This document shows positions 1-9,074 of a stretch of 64,000 nucleotides of DNA, one piece after another. The stretch comes from Rhodococcus sovatensis (GTDB lineage Bacteria > Actinomycetota > Actinomycetes > Mycobacteriales > Mycobacteriaceae). The stretch's first letter is position 1. Each line of letters starts with the position of its first letter. The DNA is taken from contig NZ_CP147846.1 of assembly GCF_037327425.1 (NCBI RefSeq), positions 4,340,001 through 4,404,000 on the forward strand. Reading direction: 5' to 3'. The notes below the pieces were generated by a model that was not told where the DNA came from, did no database searches, and saw only the letters and a list, made by a program, of their open reading frames with translations. Made by a program: the position numbers and the translations under genes.

Positions 1-1
1 T

Positions 2-472
2 CGCATCAGCTGCGCCTACGTGGGAACGGCCCAATCGGAGGACGCGTTGCGAACAGCGTCGACTCTTGCCGATGCCTGGTCGCTCCCCCTGCGGCTCATC
101 GCGTTCGCACCCCGCGCCTCCACCACGTTCCCTCCCCTCGGCGGTTACGGCGCCGAGGACGTGGTGAGCGCGCAGTGGAAGGAACAGGCCGACGCTCTTC
201 TCGGACAAGCGCGAGCTGCTCTCGAATCGTCCAGGCCCGGTCTGGTCGTCGAGACTGCAACGGTCGCCGGAAACGGCTGGGAGGCATCCGTCGACGCAGC
301 TGCCTTCACCGACACCGACCTCCTCGTCGTCGGTTCGTCCCGCCTCGGGCCGTTGGCCCGCGTCTTCCTCGGCTCCTCGGCGTCGAAAATCATTCGGTAC
401 GCTCGCGTGCCGATGCTCGTCGTACCCCGCGGCAGTTCACTGCGTGCCGGCACCACTACGGAGGATCAATGA
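2..472 (+). CDS. universal stress protein (UspA family), 5'-partial
   Basis: The reading frame is open from the window edge, so the gene starts upstream; the GTG at 20 is probably internal. The visible part is one Usp domain: an alternating beta/alpha fold ending in a 'LLVVGSSRLGPLARVFLGS' segment that matches the family ATP/phosphate-binding G-x(9)-G-[ST] region, then a 'VPMLVVP' terminal strand. Actinobacterial Usp proteins often carry two such domains, and this may be the second. The stop overlaps the start of the downstream permease (ATGA), so the two are probably co-translated. Usp proteins act as cytosolic stress or nucleotide-binding factors; the partner here is inferred only from the overlap. 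Confidence 0.8.
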   Translation, partial: RISCAYVGTAQSEDALRTASTLADAWSLPLRLIAFAPRASTTFPPLGGYGAEDVVSAQWKEQADALLGQARAALESSRPGLVVETATVAGNGWEASVDAAAFTDTDLLVVGSSRLGPLARVFLGSSASKIIRYARVPMLVVPRGSSLRAGTTTEDQ

Positions 473-1869
473 GTTCACTGCTGCGGCGCAAACCGATCGG
501 CGACATCGCTGCCCTCGAATCCGACCACGGTGGTACGCAACTGAAGCGGAGCATGAACACGTTCCAGCTGACATGCATCGGCGTCGGCTCGACGGTTGGC
601 ACCGGTATCTTCTTCATCTTCAGCAACGCGGTGCCGTTGGCGGGTCCGGCCGTGATCTTCTCGTTCATCCTCGCCGCGATCACCGCGGGACTCACGGCCC
701 TCTGTTATGCGGAATTGGCGTCGAGCATCCCGGCGTCGGGGTCGACGTACACCTACGCGTACACGATTCTCGGTGAGTTCGTCGCGCTGTTGGTCGGTGC
801 GTGTCTCATTCTCGAGTACGGCGTGTCCACAGCTGCCGTGTCGGTGCTGTGGAGTCAGTACCTGAACGATTTGTTGAACCGCCTGTTCGGCTTTCAGATT
901 CCGGACGTGCTGAGCCACGCCCCCGGTGACGGCCTAGGATTCGGGATCAACGTTCCCGCAATCGTTCTGGTCGCCTTGTGCGCCCTGCTGCTCATTCGCG
1001 GCACCAGCGAATCCGCTCGCGTCAACGCCATCATGGTGGTCACCAAGATCGGTGTCCTCGCAATGTTCGCCGTGATCGCATTTTTCGGCTTCGACATCTC
1101 CAACCTCGAGCCGTTCGCACCCTTCGGTGTTGCGGGTATCGGTGCCGCGTCGGGCATGATCTTCTTCACCTTCATCGGACTCGACGCCGTGTCGACGGCG
1201 GGCGAGGAGGTCGAGAATCCGAAAAAGACACTGCCGATCGCGCTCATCACCGCGCTGATCGTCGTCACGGTCATCTACCTGGTCGTCACGTTCGCGGCCA
1301 TCGGCGCACAGAAGTACACCGAATTCGAAGGCCAGGAAGCCGGACTGTCGGAGATCCTGCAGAACGTCACCGGTTCGGAATGGCCATCGATCATTCTGTC
1401 CGCAGGAGCCGTCGTGTCGATCTTCTCGGTCACGCTCGTCACGCTCTACGGTCAGACCCGGGTGCTGTTCGCGATGAGTCGGGACGGCATGATCCCGGAG
1501 ATCTTCTCCGACGTAAGCCCGAAGACGTTGAGCCCCATCCCCAACACTATCCTCGTGGCCATCGTCGTCGCACTGATGGCGGGGCTGCTGCCGCTCGACT
1601 TCCTCGCCGACCTGGTGAGCATGGGGACGCTCGTCGCGTTCACCGTCGTGTCCGCAGGCGTCATCATTCTGCGTAGACGTGAACCCAATCTGGAACGCGG
1701 GTTCCGAGTGCCGCTGTACCCCGTGCTGCCGGTTCTATCGATCCTCGCGTGTCTGTACCTGATCTCGACGCTGCACTGGGAGACCTGGCTGCTGTTCGCG
1801 ATCTGGCTGGCCCTGACAACGGTCCTGTACTTCACCTACTCGCGGCATCATTCTCGCCTGAACGTGTAG
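469..1869 (+). CDS. APC-family amino-acid permease
   Basis: This 466-residue membrane protein has about twelve hydrophobic segments and the APC-superfamily TM1 signature 'GVGSTVGTGIFF' near residue 35. A 'FFTFIGLDAVSTAGEEVENP' segment is typical of the cationic amino-acid transporter group. It probably imports an amino acid with protons across the inner membrane; the substrate cannot be read from sequence. The ATG at 469 overlaps the stop of the Usp gene and is preferred to an upstream in-frame start at 175 that lies inside that gene. The 3' end faces the convergent gene at 1953 across a palindromic repeat. Confidence 0.9.
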   Translation: MSSLLRRKPIGDIAALESDHGGTQLKRSMNTFQLTCIGVGSTVGTGIFFIFSNAVPLAGPAVIFSFILAAITAGLTALCYAELASSIPASGSTYTYAYTILGEFVALLVGACLILEYGVSTAAVSVLWSQYLNDLLNRLFGFQIPDVLSHAPGDGLGFGINVPAIVLVALCALLLIRGTSESARVNAIMVVTKIGVLAMFAVIAFFGFDISNLEPFAPFGVAGIGAASGMIFFTFIGLDAVSTAGEEVENPKKTLPIALITALIVVTVIYLVVTFAAIGAQKYTEFEGQEAGLSEILQNVTGSEWPSIILSAGAVVSIFSVTLVTLYGQTRVLFAMSRDGMIPEIFSDVSPKTLSPIPNTILVAIVVALMAGLLPLDFLADLVSMGTLVAFTVVSAGVIILRRREPNLERGFRVPLYPVLPVLSILACLYLISTLHWETWLLFAIWLALTTVLYFTYSRHHSRLNV

Positions 1870-1895
1870 GGGCCTGTTTCGGGGCGCTCCGCGCC

Positions 1896-1941
1896 CAGTG
1901 GCACGGTTAAGTGCATTGGGGTGCACTCAACCGCGCCACTG
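1896..1941. repeat. 46-bp palindromic element, copy 1
   Basis: The left arm CAGTGGCACGGTTAAGTGCA pairs with a right arm ending CCGCGCCACTG around a short centre. Outer flanks (CGCTCCGCG and CGGCGGAGC) extend the symmetry. It lies between convergent genes ending at 1869 and 1953, where it could act as a bidirectional terminator. The same element recurs at 5710, 29486, 44870 and 60489, always 46 bp between the outer CAGTG and CACTG. Confidence 0.9.
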
Positions 1942-1952
1942 CGGCGGAGCCG

Positions 1953-2498
1953 CTACTGCACAGGCTTCGCGGATCGGTGCTGCTTCAGCAATTCCCGGTA
2001 CACCGCAGCGTTGAGCCCGTTGTGGCTCACCTCGTCCTCGGTGAGCTCACGACGAATCTTGGCAGGCACACCCGCAACCAGAGATCGCGGCGGAACCTGC
2101 GTGCCTTCGAGGACGAGAGCGCCTGCTGCGACCAAGCTGCCTTCACCGATGACAGCGCCGTTCATGACGATCGCGCCCATGCCGACGAGGCTGCCGTCGC
2201 CGATGGTGCACCCGTGCAGCACCGCGTTGTGTCCGACGCTCACATTCTTGCCGACCGTCAACGGGAACCCCGGGTCGACGTGCGCCGCCACGCCGTCCTG
2301 AAGATTGCTGCCCTCGCCGATCGTGATGTCCTCGAACTCCGCTCGCACCACGGCGCCGTACCAGATTCCTGACGACGCCTCGACGCGCACGCGACCCACC
2401 ACCGTCGCGGTGGGAGCAACCCATGCCTCCGGGTCGACCGTCGGGCTTCCGCCTTCGAGCGCCCAGAGCGGTCCTGCGGTCGTCCGATCATCTGTCAT
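1953..2498 (-). CDS. gamma-carbonic anhydrase-like hexapeptide-repeat protein
   Basis: The 181-residue product is a left-handed beta-helix protein with repeated [LIV]-G-x4 hexapeptides ('TIGEGSNLQDG', 'TIGDGSLVGMG', 'VIGEGSLVAAG'). Three histidines in the positions expected for zinc ligands are visible ('AAHVDPG', 'VGHNAVLHG'). This fits the gamma-carbonic anhydrase/PaaY-like family. The ATG at 2498 follows a GGGAAG ribosome site and is preferred to the longer in-frame start at 2609. Some family members are thioesterases or have no known activity, so catalysis is an inference. PaaY-like proteins occur in paa regions, but this gene lies 18 kb away from that cluster. Confidence 0.85.
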   Translation of the reverse strand: MTDDRTTAGPLWALEGGSPTVDPEAWVAPTATVVGRVRVEASSGIWYGAVVRAEFEDITIGEGSNLQDGVAAHVDPGFPLTVGKNVSVGHNAVLHGCTIGDGSLVGMGAIVMNGAVIGEGSLVAAGALVLEGTQVPPRSLVAGVPAKIRRELTEDEVSHNGLNAAVYRELLKQHRSAKPVQ

Positions 2499-2595
2499 AA
2501 GTTGCTTCCCTTCATAGGCAGAGCACTCTGCAATCGCTGGAACTGCGCAGTCGACGACACTACCGACCCGACTGCCAACCGGTCTGGGGTGTCGG

Positions 2596-3057
2596 CTAAC
2601 CCAAGCCACCCCGCGCCTCGTCGAAGATCAACCACGTTCGGGTCGAGCGCACCCCGTCGAGTGCCTGGAGTCCTTCGAGCACCACGTGCCGCAGGGTTTC
2701 GTTGTCCGGGGTGCGCACGAGAACGAGAACGTCGAAATCTCCGCCGAGCAGACTGAAGTGGTCCACGAACTCCATGGACCGCAGCCTGTCAGACACCGAA
2801 CGCCACGAATCCTGCCTGATCGACATGGCGATGAACGCCGACGTACCGAGGCCCGCCACCGCGTGATCGACCTGAACGGTGAAGCGTTCGATGACTCCTG
2901 AATCCCTCAGGCGGTCCACCCTCGTATACGTATGCGCGCGAGACAGATTGAGCCGTTCGGCCAGTACTCGCATCGACACCCGCCCATCGCCCGTCAATTC
3001 AGCGAGAATTCGGCGATCCACGTCGTCGAGTTCGACCCGATTTTTCACGTCGTCCAT
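2596..3057 (-). CDS. Lrp/AsnC-family transcriptional regulator, probable bkd regulator
   Basis: This 153-residue protein has an N-terminal AsnC-type helix-turn-helix (residues about 10-60, 'VSMRVLAERLNLSRAHTYTR') and a C-terminal RAM/AsnC ligand-binding domain with 'LLGGDFDVLVLVRTPD'. The ATG at 3057 begins MDDVKNR; an in-frame ATG at 3087 would add ten residues. It is divergent from the keto-acid dehydrogenase operon starting at 3216, with about 160 bp between them. Lrp-type BkdR proteins control such operons in response to branched-chain amino acids in other bacteria, so that role is inferred from position. Confidence 0.85.
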   Translation of the reverse strand: MDDVKNRVELDDVDRRILAELTGDGRVSMRVLAERLNLSRAHTYTRVDRLRDSGVIERFTVQVDHAVAGLGTSAFIAMSIRQDSWRSVSDRLRSMEFVDHFSLLGGDFDVLVLVRTPDNETLRHVVLEGLQALDGVRSTRTWLIFDEARGGLG

Positions 3058-3215
3058 ACGTCCGCTCCTACCCGCCCATTCCAGCACTGCACCCGACGAT
3101 TGTCACAAATTCGGCTCGATTTGCGCCATTCGTCTGCAATCCTACGTCGAATCGACTCATCGATCTCCCATTGCGCCAGAATCGCTGTACCAAGTCGATA
3201 CCAGGAGAGTGCTCT

Positions 3216-4331
3216 ATGACGACTGTCGAGACGAACGCGGCCGCGTCGTACCAGCGGTTCATGCCTGCCGATCACCCGGTGCAGTATCTGGCGCCCGACG
3301 GCACCGACGTCGAGAGCGCAGCACGATACGCACGCACGTCGGATGATCGTTTGCTCGAGATGTACCGCTCGATGGTGCACGGCCGTCGATTCGATCAGCA
3401 GGCAACCGCGCTGACCAAGCAGGGAAGACTGGCGGTCTACCCGTCTGCGCGCGGACAGGAAGCGTGCCAGATCGCGGCGGCGCTGTGCCTGGGCCCGCAG
3501 GATTGGATGTTCCCGACGTACCGCGACTCGATGGCCCTTGCCGCACGAGGCGTGAACCAGGTCGAACTCCTCGGAATGCTCGCCGGCTACTGGCACTGCG
3601 GGTACGACCCGAAGCAGTATCATGTTGCGCCTCAATGCACTCCGCTTGCGACGCAACTGTTGCACGCCACCGGATTCGCATACGCCGAAGCGAAGCAGGG
3701 ACGCGACACCGTCGCACTGGCTTTCTGCGGCGACGGCGCAACGAGTGAGGGCGACTTCCACGAAGCCCTCAACTTTGCTGCCGTCTTCCGTGCTCCAGTG
3801 ATATTTCTGGTGCAGAACAACGGGTTTGCGATCAGCGTTCCGCTGGCCCGGCAGAGCGCCGCGCCGTCTCTGGCACACAAGGGCGTCGGCTACGGAATCG
3901 GCAGCGAACAGGTGGACGGAAACGATCCGATCGCGATGATGTCCGTCATGGACGAAGCCGTGAATTACGTTCGCGCGGAACGGGGCCCGGTGATCGTCGA
4001 AGCACACACCTACCGCATGGACGCACACACCAATGCCGACGATGCCACCAGATACCGCAAGGCCGACGAGGTCGAGGGATGGCTTGCCCGCGATCCACTC
4101 AGCCGTCTGGACGCCTACCTCGGCGGCGCGGGCCTTCTGACCGACGAGCTGCGTACCGAGATCACGGTCTCGGCCGACGCCGACGCCGCAGAACTGCGCG
4201 CGGGAATGAACGTCGAACAGAGCGTCGACCCGGAGGATCTGTTCCGGTTCGTCTACTCCACCCCCACCCCAGCATTGCTCGACCAGCGCGAGCAGATCGC
4301 CGCCGAAATCGCAGCAGGAGAACTGTCATGA
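3216..4331 (+). CDS. bkdA: branched-chain 2-oxoacid dehydrogenase E1 alpha subunit (first cluster)
   Basis: The 371-residue protein has the thiamine-diphosphate motif 'GDGATSEGD' followed about 30 residues later by 'NN' ('LVQNNGFAIS'), as in E1 alpha subunits of 2-oxoacid dehydrogenases. It decarboxylates the keto acid and passes the acyl group to the E2 lipoyl arm. The ATG at 3216 has AGGAGA at 3203-3208. It is the first gene of a four-gene operon with 4-bp overlaps (E1alpha-E1beta-E2-E3). The divergent Lrp regulator favours branched-chain keto acids over pyruvate. A paralogous cluster lies at 44929-49664. Confidence 0.88.
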   Translation: MTTVETNAAASYQRFMPADHPVQYLAPDGTDVESAARYARTSDDRLLEMYRSMVHGRRFDQQATALTKQGRLAVYPSARGQEACQIAAALCLGPQDWMFPTYRDSMALAARGVNQVELLGMLAGYWHCGYDPKQYHVAPQCTPLATQLLHATGFAYAEAKQGRDTVALAFCGDGATSEGDFHEALNFAAVFRAPVIFLVQNNGFAISVPLARQSAAPSLAHKGVGYGIGSEQVDGNDPIAMMSVMDEAVNYVRAERGPVIVEAHTYRMDAHTNADDATRYRKADEVEGWLARDPLSRLDAYLGGAGLLTDELRTEITVSADADAAELRAGMNVEQSVDPEDLFRFVYSTPTPALLDQREQIAAEIAAGELS

Positions 4332-5332
4332 CCACACTGACCATGGCGGGAGCGCTCAACGCCGCCCTGCGCGACGCCTTGACCGAGGACGAGAAGGTCG
4401 TTGTGTTCGGCGAGGATGTCGGAACACTCGGCGGCGTTTTTCGCGTCACCGACGGGTTGATGCGCGATTTCGGCGACGACCGCTGCTTCGACACCCCGCT
4501 TGCCGAGTCGGGCATCGTGGGTTTTGCGATCGGAATGGCGATGTCGGGGTACAAGCCGGTCGTCGAGATGCAGTTCGACGCCTTCGCGTACCCGGCCTTC
4601 GAACAGATCGTCTCGCACGTAGCCAAATTGCGGAACCGCACCCGTGGATCGTTGACGGCTCCGATGGTGATCCGAATTCCGTTCGCGGGTGGCATCGGTG
4701 GCGTCGAGCATCACTGCGACTCCTCAGAGGCGTACTACGCGCACACCCCCGGGCTGAAGGTCGTGGCTCCGTCGACTGTCGCGGACGCGTACTCACTGAT
4801 GCGCGAGGCGATCGCGGATCCGGACCCGGTGATCTTTCTCGAACCGAAGCGGCTGTACTTCTCCAAGGACGATATCGAGCTGACCAAAAACGAGCCGATC
4901 GGTACCGCTGTCGTTCGTCGCCCCGGCACCGATGTGACAGTCCTTGCCTACGGACCTACCGTCTCGGTTGCGTTGCAAGCAGCGGAGTTCGCGGCCGAGG
5001 ACGGACGGAGCGTCGAGGTTGTCGACCTTCGATTGCTCAGTCCGTTCGACGACGCCACCGTTGCCGCTTCGGTGCGCAAGACCGGCCGGTGCGTCGTGGT
5101 TCAGGAAGCCCAGAGTTTCGCCGGAGTGGGTGCCGAGATCGCAGCACGGGTGCAGGAGCGGTGCTTCCATCATCTGCATGCGCCGGTTCTACGGGTCGGT
5201 GGGTTGGACATCCCTTATCCCGCACCGAAACTCGAACACTTCCACCTTCCGTCTGCCGATCGAGTCCTCGACGCCATCGAGCGCCTGCAGTGGAACGACA
5301 CCCCCGACCTCAGCACGGCGGTATCGGTATGA
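4328..5332 (+). CDS. bkdB: branched-chain 2-oxoacid dehydrogenase E1 beta subunit (first cluster)
   Basis: This is a 334-residue transketolase-type pyrimidine-binding subunit. It shows the E1 beta landmarks 'VFGEDVGTLGGVF', 'DTPLAESGIVGFAIGMA', 'EMQFDAFAYPAFEQI' and the C-terminal 'RVGGLDIPYP'. It forms the alpha2beta2 E1 component with the product of the preceding gene. Its ATG overlaps the E1 alpha stop and its own stop overlaps the E2 start, which indicates translational coupling. Length and domain order are normal for the family. Confidence 0.9.
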   Translation: MTTLTMAGALNAALRDALTEDEKVVVFGEDVGTLGGVFRVTDGLMRDFGDDRCFDTPLAESGIVGFAIGMAMSGYKPVVEMQFDAFAYPAFEQIVSHVAKLRNRTRGSLTAPMVIRIPFAGGIGGVEHHCDSSEAYYAHTPGLKVVAPSTVADAYSLMREAIADPDPVIFLEPKRLYFSKDDIELTKNEPIGTAVVRRPGTDVTVLAYGPTVSVALQAAEFAAEDGRSVEVVDLRLLSPFDDATVAASVRKTGRCVVVQEAQSFAGVGAEIAARVQERCFHHLHAPVLRVGGLDIPYPAPKLEHFHLPSADRVLDAIERLQWNDTPDLSTAVSV

Positions 5333-6621
5333 CCGAGCAGGTCTTCATGCTTCCCGACCTCGGCGAGGGTCTCACCGACGCCGTCGTCGTCGAATGGAAG
5401 GTCAAGGCGGGCGATACCGTCACGATCGATCAGGTCGTCGTCGAGGTAGAGACAGCCAAGGCGTCGGTCGAGGTTCCCTGCCCGTTCGAGGGTGTCGTCT
5501 CCGTGCTGCACGGCGCGGAGGGGGACGTGGTGCCGGTCGGGAAACCGCTGATCAGTGTCACTGATGCCGCAAGCACCCCGACAGCGCACGAGCAGTACCG
5601 CGAAGAGGAACGCGCCGGCTCGGGAAATGTACTGATTGGTTACGGCACCGGCCACGGGCCCGCAGGACGGCGTCGGCGCCGCGCACACGCATCCGAGGCA
5701 GCTACTCCGCAGTGGCACGGTAATGCGTCCCAGGGTGCACATAACCGTGCCACTGGGCCGGAGGCCCAGAACCACACCGCAACCAAAGTGCTCTCACCCA
5801 TAGTTCGCAAGCTGGCGCTGGACGGCGGGCTCTCGCTGAAGAACATCGAGACCGCAGGGACACACGGCATCATCACCCGAGCCGACGTCGAACGCGCCCT
5901 CGCCACCCCCGCACACACCAATGCCGGAATCACCCGCATTCCCATCACGGGCATTCGTAAGACCATCGCGGACAAGCTCTCTCGCAGCCGTGCGGAAATT
6001 CCCGAGGCGACCGTCTGGGTCGACGTCGACGCCACCGCGCTCGTCCAGGCACGCCGCGACCTCGACGCCTCCATCGACGGGGTCAAGGTGACGCTGCTGG
6101 CGGTGCTGGCGAAGCTGACGATGATCGCGTTGGCCAAGTTCCCGGAGCTCAACAGCACGGTCGATACCGCCGCCGGCGAAATTCTTCGCTACGAGAACGT
6201 CGGACTCGGCATTGCCGCGCAGACAGATCGCGGACTGATGGTTCCGGTGGTGCCGCAGGCAGACAAGGCCGATCTGAAGGAACTCTCCGAGCGGTTGGCC
6301 GAGCTGACCGAACTCGCACGAACTGGATCGCTTCCCGCAGCACGGCTGAGCGGCGGAACATTCACACTGAACAACTACGGAGTGTTCGGGGTCGACGGTT
6401 CCGCTGCGATCATCAATCACCCCGAGGCCGCGATCCTGGGTATCGGACGCATCATCGACCGGCCATGGGTGGTCGACGGCACACTCGCCGTCCGAAAGGT
6501 CGCGCAGCTGTCGTTGGCATTCGATCACCGCGTGTGCGACGGCGGAGTGGCGGGCGGGTTCCTGCGAACCGTCGCCGACTACATCGAAAATCCTGTTCTC
6601 GCACTGAGCGCCGTCCGATGA
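5329..6621 (+). CDS. bkdC: dihydrolipoamide acyltransferase E2 (first cluster), linker carries a palindromic element
   Basis: The 430-residue protein begins with a lipoyl domain (residues 1-80) with the lipoylated lysine in 'VEVETAKASVE' (K44). A subunit-binding domain lies near residues 155-190 ('LSPIVRKLALDGGLSL'). The catalytic CoA acyltransferase domain follows, ending with 'DHRVCDGG', which holds the active-site His and Asp. It moves the acyl group from lipoate to CoA. The linker between lipoyl and binding domains contains residues 128-143 encoded by a copy of the 46-bp palindrome, read in frame. Both neighbours overlap by 4 bp. Confidence 0.9.
   Translation: MTEQVFMLPDLGEGLTDAVVVEWKVKAGDTVTIDQVVVEVETAKASVEVPCPFEGVVSVLHGAEGDVVPVGKPLISVTDAASTPTAHEQYREEERAGSGNVLIGYGTGHGPAGRRRRRAHASEAATPQWHGNASQGAHNRATGPEAQNHTATKVLSPIVRKLALDGGLSLKNIETAGTHGIITRADVERALATPAHTNAGITRIPITGIRKTIADKLSRSRAEIPEATVWVDVDATALVQARRDLDASIDGVKVTLLAVLAKLTMIALAKFPELNSTVDTAAGEILRYENVGLGIAAQTDRGLMVPVVPQADKADLKELSERLAELTELARTGSLPAARLSGGTFTLNNYGVFGVDGSAAIINHPEAAILGIGRIIDRPWVVDGTLAVRKVAQLSLAFDHRVCDGGVAGGFLRTVADYIENPVLALSAVR
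5710..5755. repeat. 46-bp palindromic element, copy 2, inside the E2 coding sequence
   Basis: The arms CAGTGGCACGG and CCGTGCCACTG are perfect inverted repeats. The element starts exactly on a codon boundary of the E2 gene (codon 128) and is translated as QWHGNASQGAHNRAT. It lies in the flexible interdomain linker, so the reading frame and both flanking domains are intact. The other four copies in the window are intergenic. Confidence 0.92.
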
Positions 6622-7985
6622 GCGATGTCGATATCGTCGTTCTCGGAGGCGGCTCCGGCGGGTACTCCTGTGCTCTGCGCGCCGAACAGCTCGGACTGTC
6701 GGTAGCGCTGATCGAGGAAGACAAGCTCGGAGGCACCTGCCTGCATCGGGGATGTATCCCCACCAAGGCTCTGCTGCACACGGCCGAGGTCGCCGACGCG
6801 GTGCGCGGCTCGGCGCACGTCGGGGTCACTGCATCGTTGGTCGGTGTGGATATGCCTGCGGCGCTTGACTACCAGCGCAGTGTCGTCGCCGGTCTCTACT
6901 CCGGGCTGCAAGGGCTGTTGAAGCGTCCGGGCATCGAAATCGTTTCCGGACGTGGCCAGGTGGTCGGTCCTCGTACCGTCGAGGTGGACGGTCGACGCAT
7001 CACCGGGGATTCGCTGGTCCTCGCGACTGGGTCGTATTCGCGCACCGTGCCGGGAATCGAACTCGGGCCACGGGTATTCACCAGTGACGACGCGTTGTCG
7101 CTCGACCGGGTGCCGGAGTCGGTCGTCGTACTGGGCGGCGGAGTCATCGGAATCGAGTTCGCCAGCATCTGGGCATCGTTCGACGCCAAGGTCACGGTCG
7201 TCGAGGCACTCGATCGCATCGTTCCGGGTGAAGACGAATGGTCCTCGAAGCAGTTGACCAAAGCACTACGCAAGCGCGGCATCGACATTCGTACCGGAAC
7301 CAAAGTCGAGACCGTCACCGAATCTTTCGACGACGTCGCGGTGGCACTGTCATCCGGGGACATCCTCACTGCCGATCTCGTGCTGGTGTCCGTCGGACGC
7401 GGACCCCGCACCGAGGGTCTCGGTCTGGCCGAGCAGGGCATCGCCACCGAGCGCGGTTTCGTCACTGTCGACGACAATCTGCTCACCAGCGCCGATGGCG
7501 TCTATGCCGTCGGCGACATTGTGCCCGGTTACCAACTGGCACATCGCGGTTTTCAGCACGGCATGTTCGTCGCCGAGCACATCGCCGGCCTCGCACCTGC
7601 GCGCATCGACGGTGATCTCGTTCCACGCGTGACCTATTCGCATCCGGAGGTGGCGTCGGTGGGACTCACCGAGAAGGCAGCGGAGGAGAAGTACGGCACC
7701 GTGACGTCGATGGTCTACGACCTGGGCGGCAACGGCAAGAGCCGGATTCTCTCCACCGCAGGCGGAGTCAAGGTGATCCGCGCACGCGAGGACGGCCCGG
7801 TCGTCGGCGTCCATCTTGTCGGCGACCGGGTGGGTGAATTGATCGGCGAGGCGCAACTCGCGGTCGCATGGGAGGCACTGCCGTCGGAGGTCGGCAGCTT
7901 CGTCCACGCCCACCCCACGCAGAACGAGGCACTCGGTGAAGCGATGATGGCACTGTCCGGACGGCCGTTGCACGCGCACAGCTGA
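6618..7985 (+). CDS. lpd: dihydrolipoamide dehydrogenase E3 (first cluster)
   Basis: This is a 455-residue class I flavoprotein disulfide reductase. It shows an FAD-binding 'GGGSGGY', the redox disulfide motif in 'GGTCLHRGCIPTKALLH', and an NAD-binding 'GGGVIGIEFASIW'. A second FAD motif 'AVGDIVPGYQLAHRGF' and the C-terminal His-Glu pair region 'HAHPTQNEALGEA' complete the family set. It reoxidises dihydrolipoamide on E2 and reduces NAD. The ATG overlaps the E2 stop. It is the last gene of the operon and an IS5-family element follows 103 bp downstream. Confidence 0.93.
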   Translation: MSDVDIVVLGGGSGGYSCALRAEQLGLSVALIEEDKLGGTCLHRGCIPTKALLHTAEVADAVRGSAHVGVTASLVGVDMPAALDYQRSVVAGLYSGLQGLLKRPGIEIVSGRGQVVGPRTVEVDGRRITGDSLVLATGSYSRTVPGIELGPRVFTSDDALSLDRVPESVVVLGGGVIGIEFASIWASFDAKVTVVEALDRIVPGEDEWSSKQLTKALRKRGIDIRTGTKVETVTESFDDVAVALSSGDILTADLVLVSVGRGPRTEGLGLAEQGIATERGFVTVDDNLLTSADGVYAVGDIVPGYQLAHRGFQHGMFVAEHIAGLAPARIDGDLVPRVTYSHPEVASVGLTEKAAEEKYGTVTSMVYDLGGNGKSRILSTAGGVKVIRAREDGPVVGVHLVGDRVGELIGEAQLAVAWEALPSEVGSFVHAHPTQNEALGEAMMALSGRPLHAHS

Positions 7986-8088
7986 ACACGAGGCGTCGGC
8001 GAACGCGTTGCCCGATCTTACTTCGGCGACAGTCACCCGAACGAGGTCAACCTCCTTCAGAGCTCTGCGGTCACACAGCCGTGGACTA

Positions 8089-9074
8089 GAGCGTGTCTCC
8101 CAAATTTGAGAGGTGCTGTCAGCGATGATATTTCGATGACGCGCGTGGGAGTGATCAGTGACGAGTTCTGGGAGATCGTCGAGCCAGTGATACCCACCGA
8201 CGTGGGAAAACGTGGGCGGCGGTTCGCCGAGCACCGGCGAATTCTGGAGGGCATCGCATACCGATTCCGTACCGGGTGTCCGTGGCGAGATCTGCCGGAG
8301 GACTTCGGTCCGTGGCAGACGGTGTGGAAACGCCACCACCGATGGTCCTTCGATGGCACCTACGACGAGATGCTTGCCGCGGTGGCCGAGGTGTTCGGTC
8401 TCGACCCGGAAGAACTCGACGGCGATATCGGGGCGGTGCTCTCGATCGACTCGACCAGCGTCCGGGCGCATCAGCATGCGGCCGGTGCGCGAGCCGACAC
8501 TCTCACAGGGGGCCTTGTCGAATTACAAGAAATCCGTCGACGAACCCGCTGACCACGCGCTGGGTCGATCTCGCGGAGGATTCACCACGAAGATCCATGC
8601 ACTGACCGACCTGACGTGCTCGCCGGTGACGATGCTGCTGACCGGTGGGCAAGCCGGGGACAATCCACAGTTGGTGCCGTTGCTCGATGCCCACCGAGCT
8701 GCCGGTGGGGACCAGGACTACCGATTGCTCGCCGACAAGGCGTACACCCATCCCAGTACCCGCACCGAACTGCGTCGCCGCAAGATCAAACACACCATTC
8801 CCGAGCGCAGCGACCAGAAGCAGCGACGGGCCGACAAGGGGTCCGCCGGTGGTCGTCCACCGGGTTTCGATCCGACGATGTACAAGCACCGCAACACCGT
8901 CGAGCGTGGCTTCGGGCGGCTCAAACAGTGGCGTGGTGTGGCCACTCGATATGACAAGTACGCCATGACATTCCTCGGGGGCGTTGTCCTGTGCGCGGCA
9001 GTTCTGCACTCCCGCAACCACAACCACCGCCCGGCGATGAAAACGAAAACGGACCCAATTTAAGAGACACGCTC
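8089..9074 (+). mobile_element. IS5-family insertion sequence, copy A (intact, 986 bp)
   Basis: The terminal inverted repeats begin GAGCGTGTCTC at 8089 and end GAGACACGCTC at 9074. Both ends are bordered by TA, consistent with a 2-bp target duplication typical of some IS5/IS427-group elements. The interior carries one transposase split over two frames. Copy B at 12253-15902 is the same 986-bp element in the opposite orientation, with only one base difference noticed near the IS21 insertion point. Confidence 0.9.
8136..9063 (+). CDS. IS5-family transposase, two-frame (programmed frameshift likely)
   Basis: The upstream frame (8136-8552) encodes the N-terminal DUF4096-like region ('RFRTGCPWRDLPEDFGPW') and the first catalytic Asp in 'LSIDSTSVRAHQH'. 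The second frame continues 'ALSNYKKSVDEPADHALGRS' and carries 'LADKAYTH' (second Asp) and 'KHRNTVERGFGRLKQWRG' (catalytic Glu), ending at 9063. The downstream frame is offset +1 and the frames overlap around 8503-8552 near a run of G residues. Many IS427-group elements make transposase by ribosomal frameshifting. Copy B has the same arrangement, which argues against a decayed reading frame. Confidence 0.87.

Noticed and set aside
175..468. N-terminal extension of the permease upstream of 469
   Set aside because: It lies in another frame of the Usp gene, is Arg-rich and lacks family similarity; the ATG at 469 overlaps the Usp stop in the usual coupled way.
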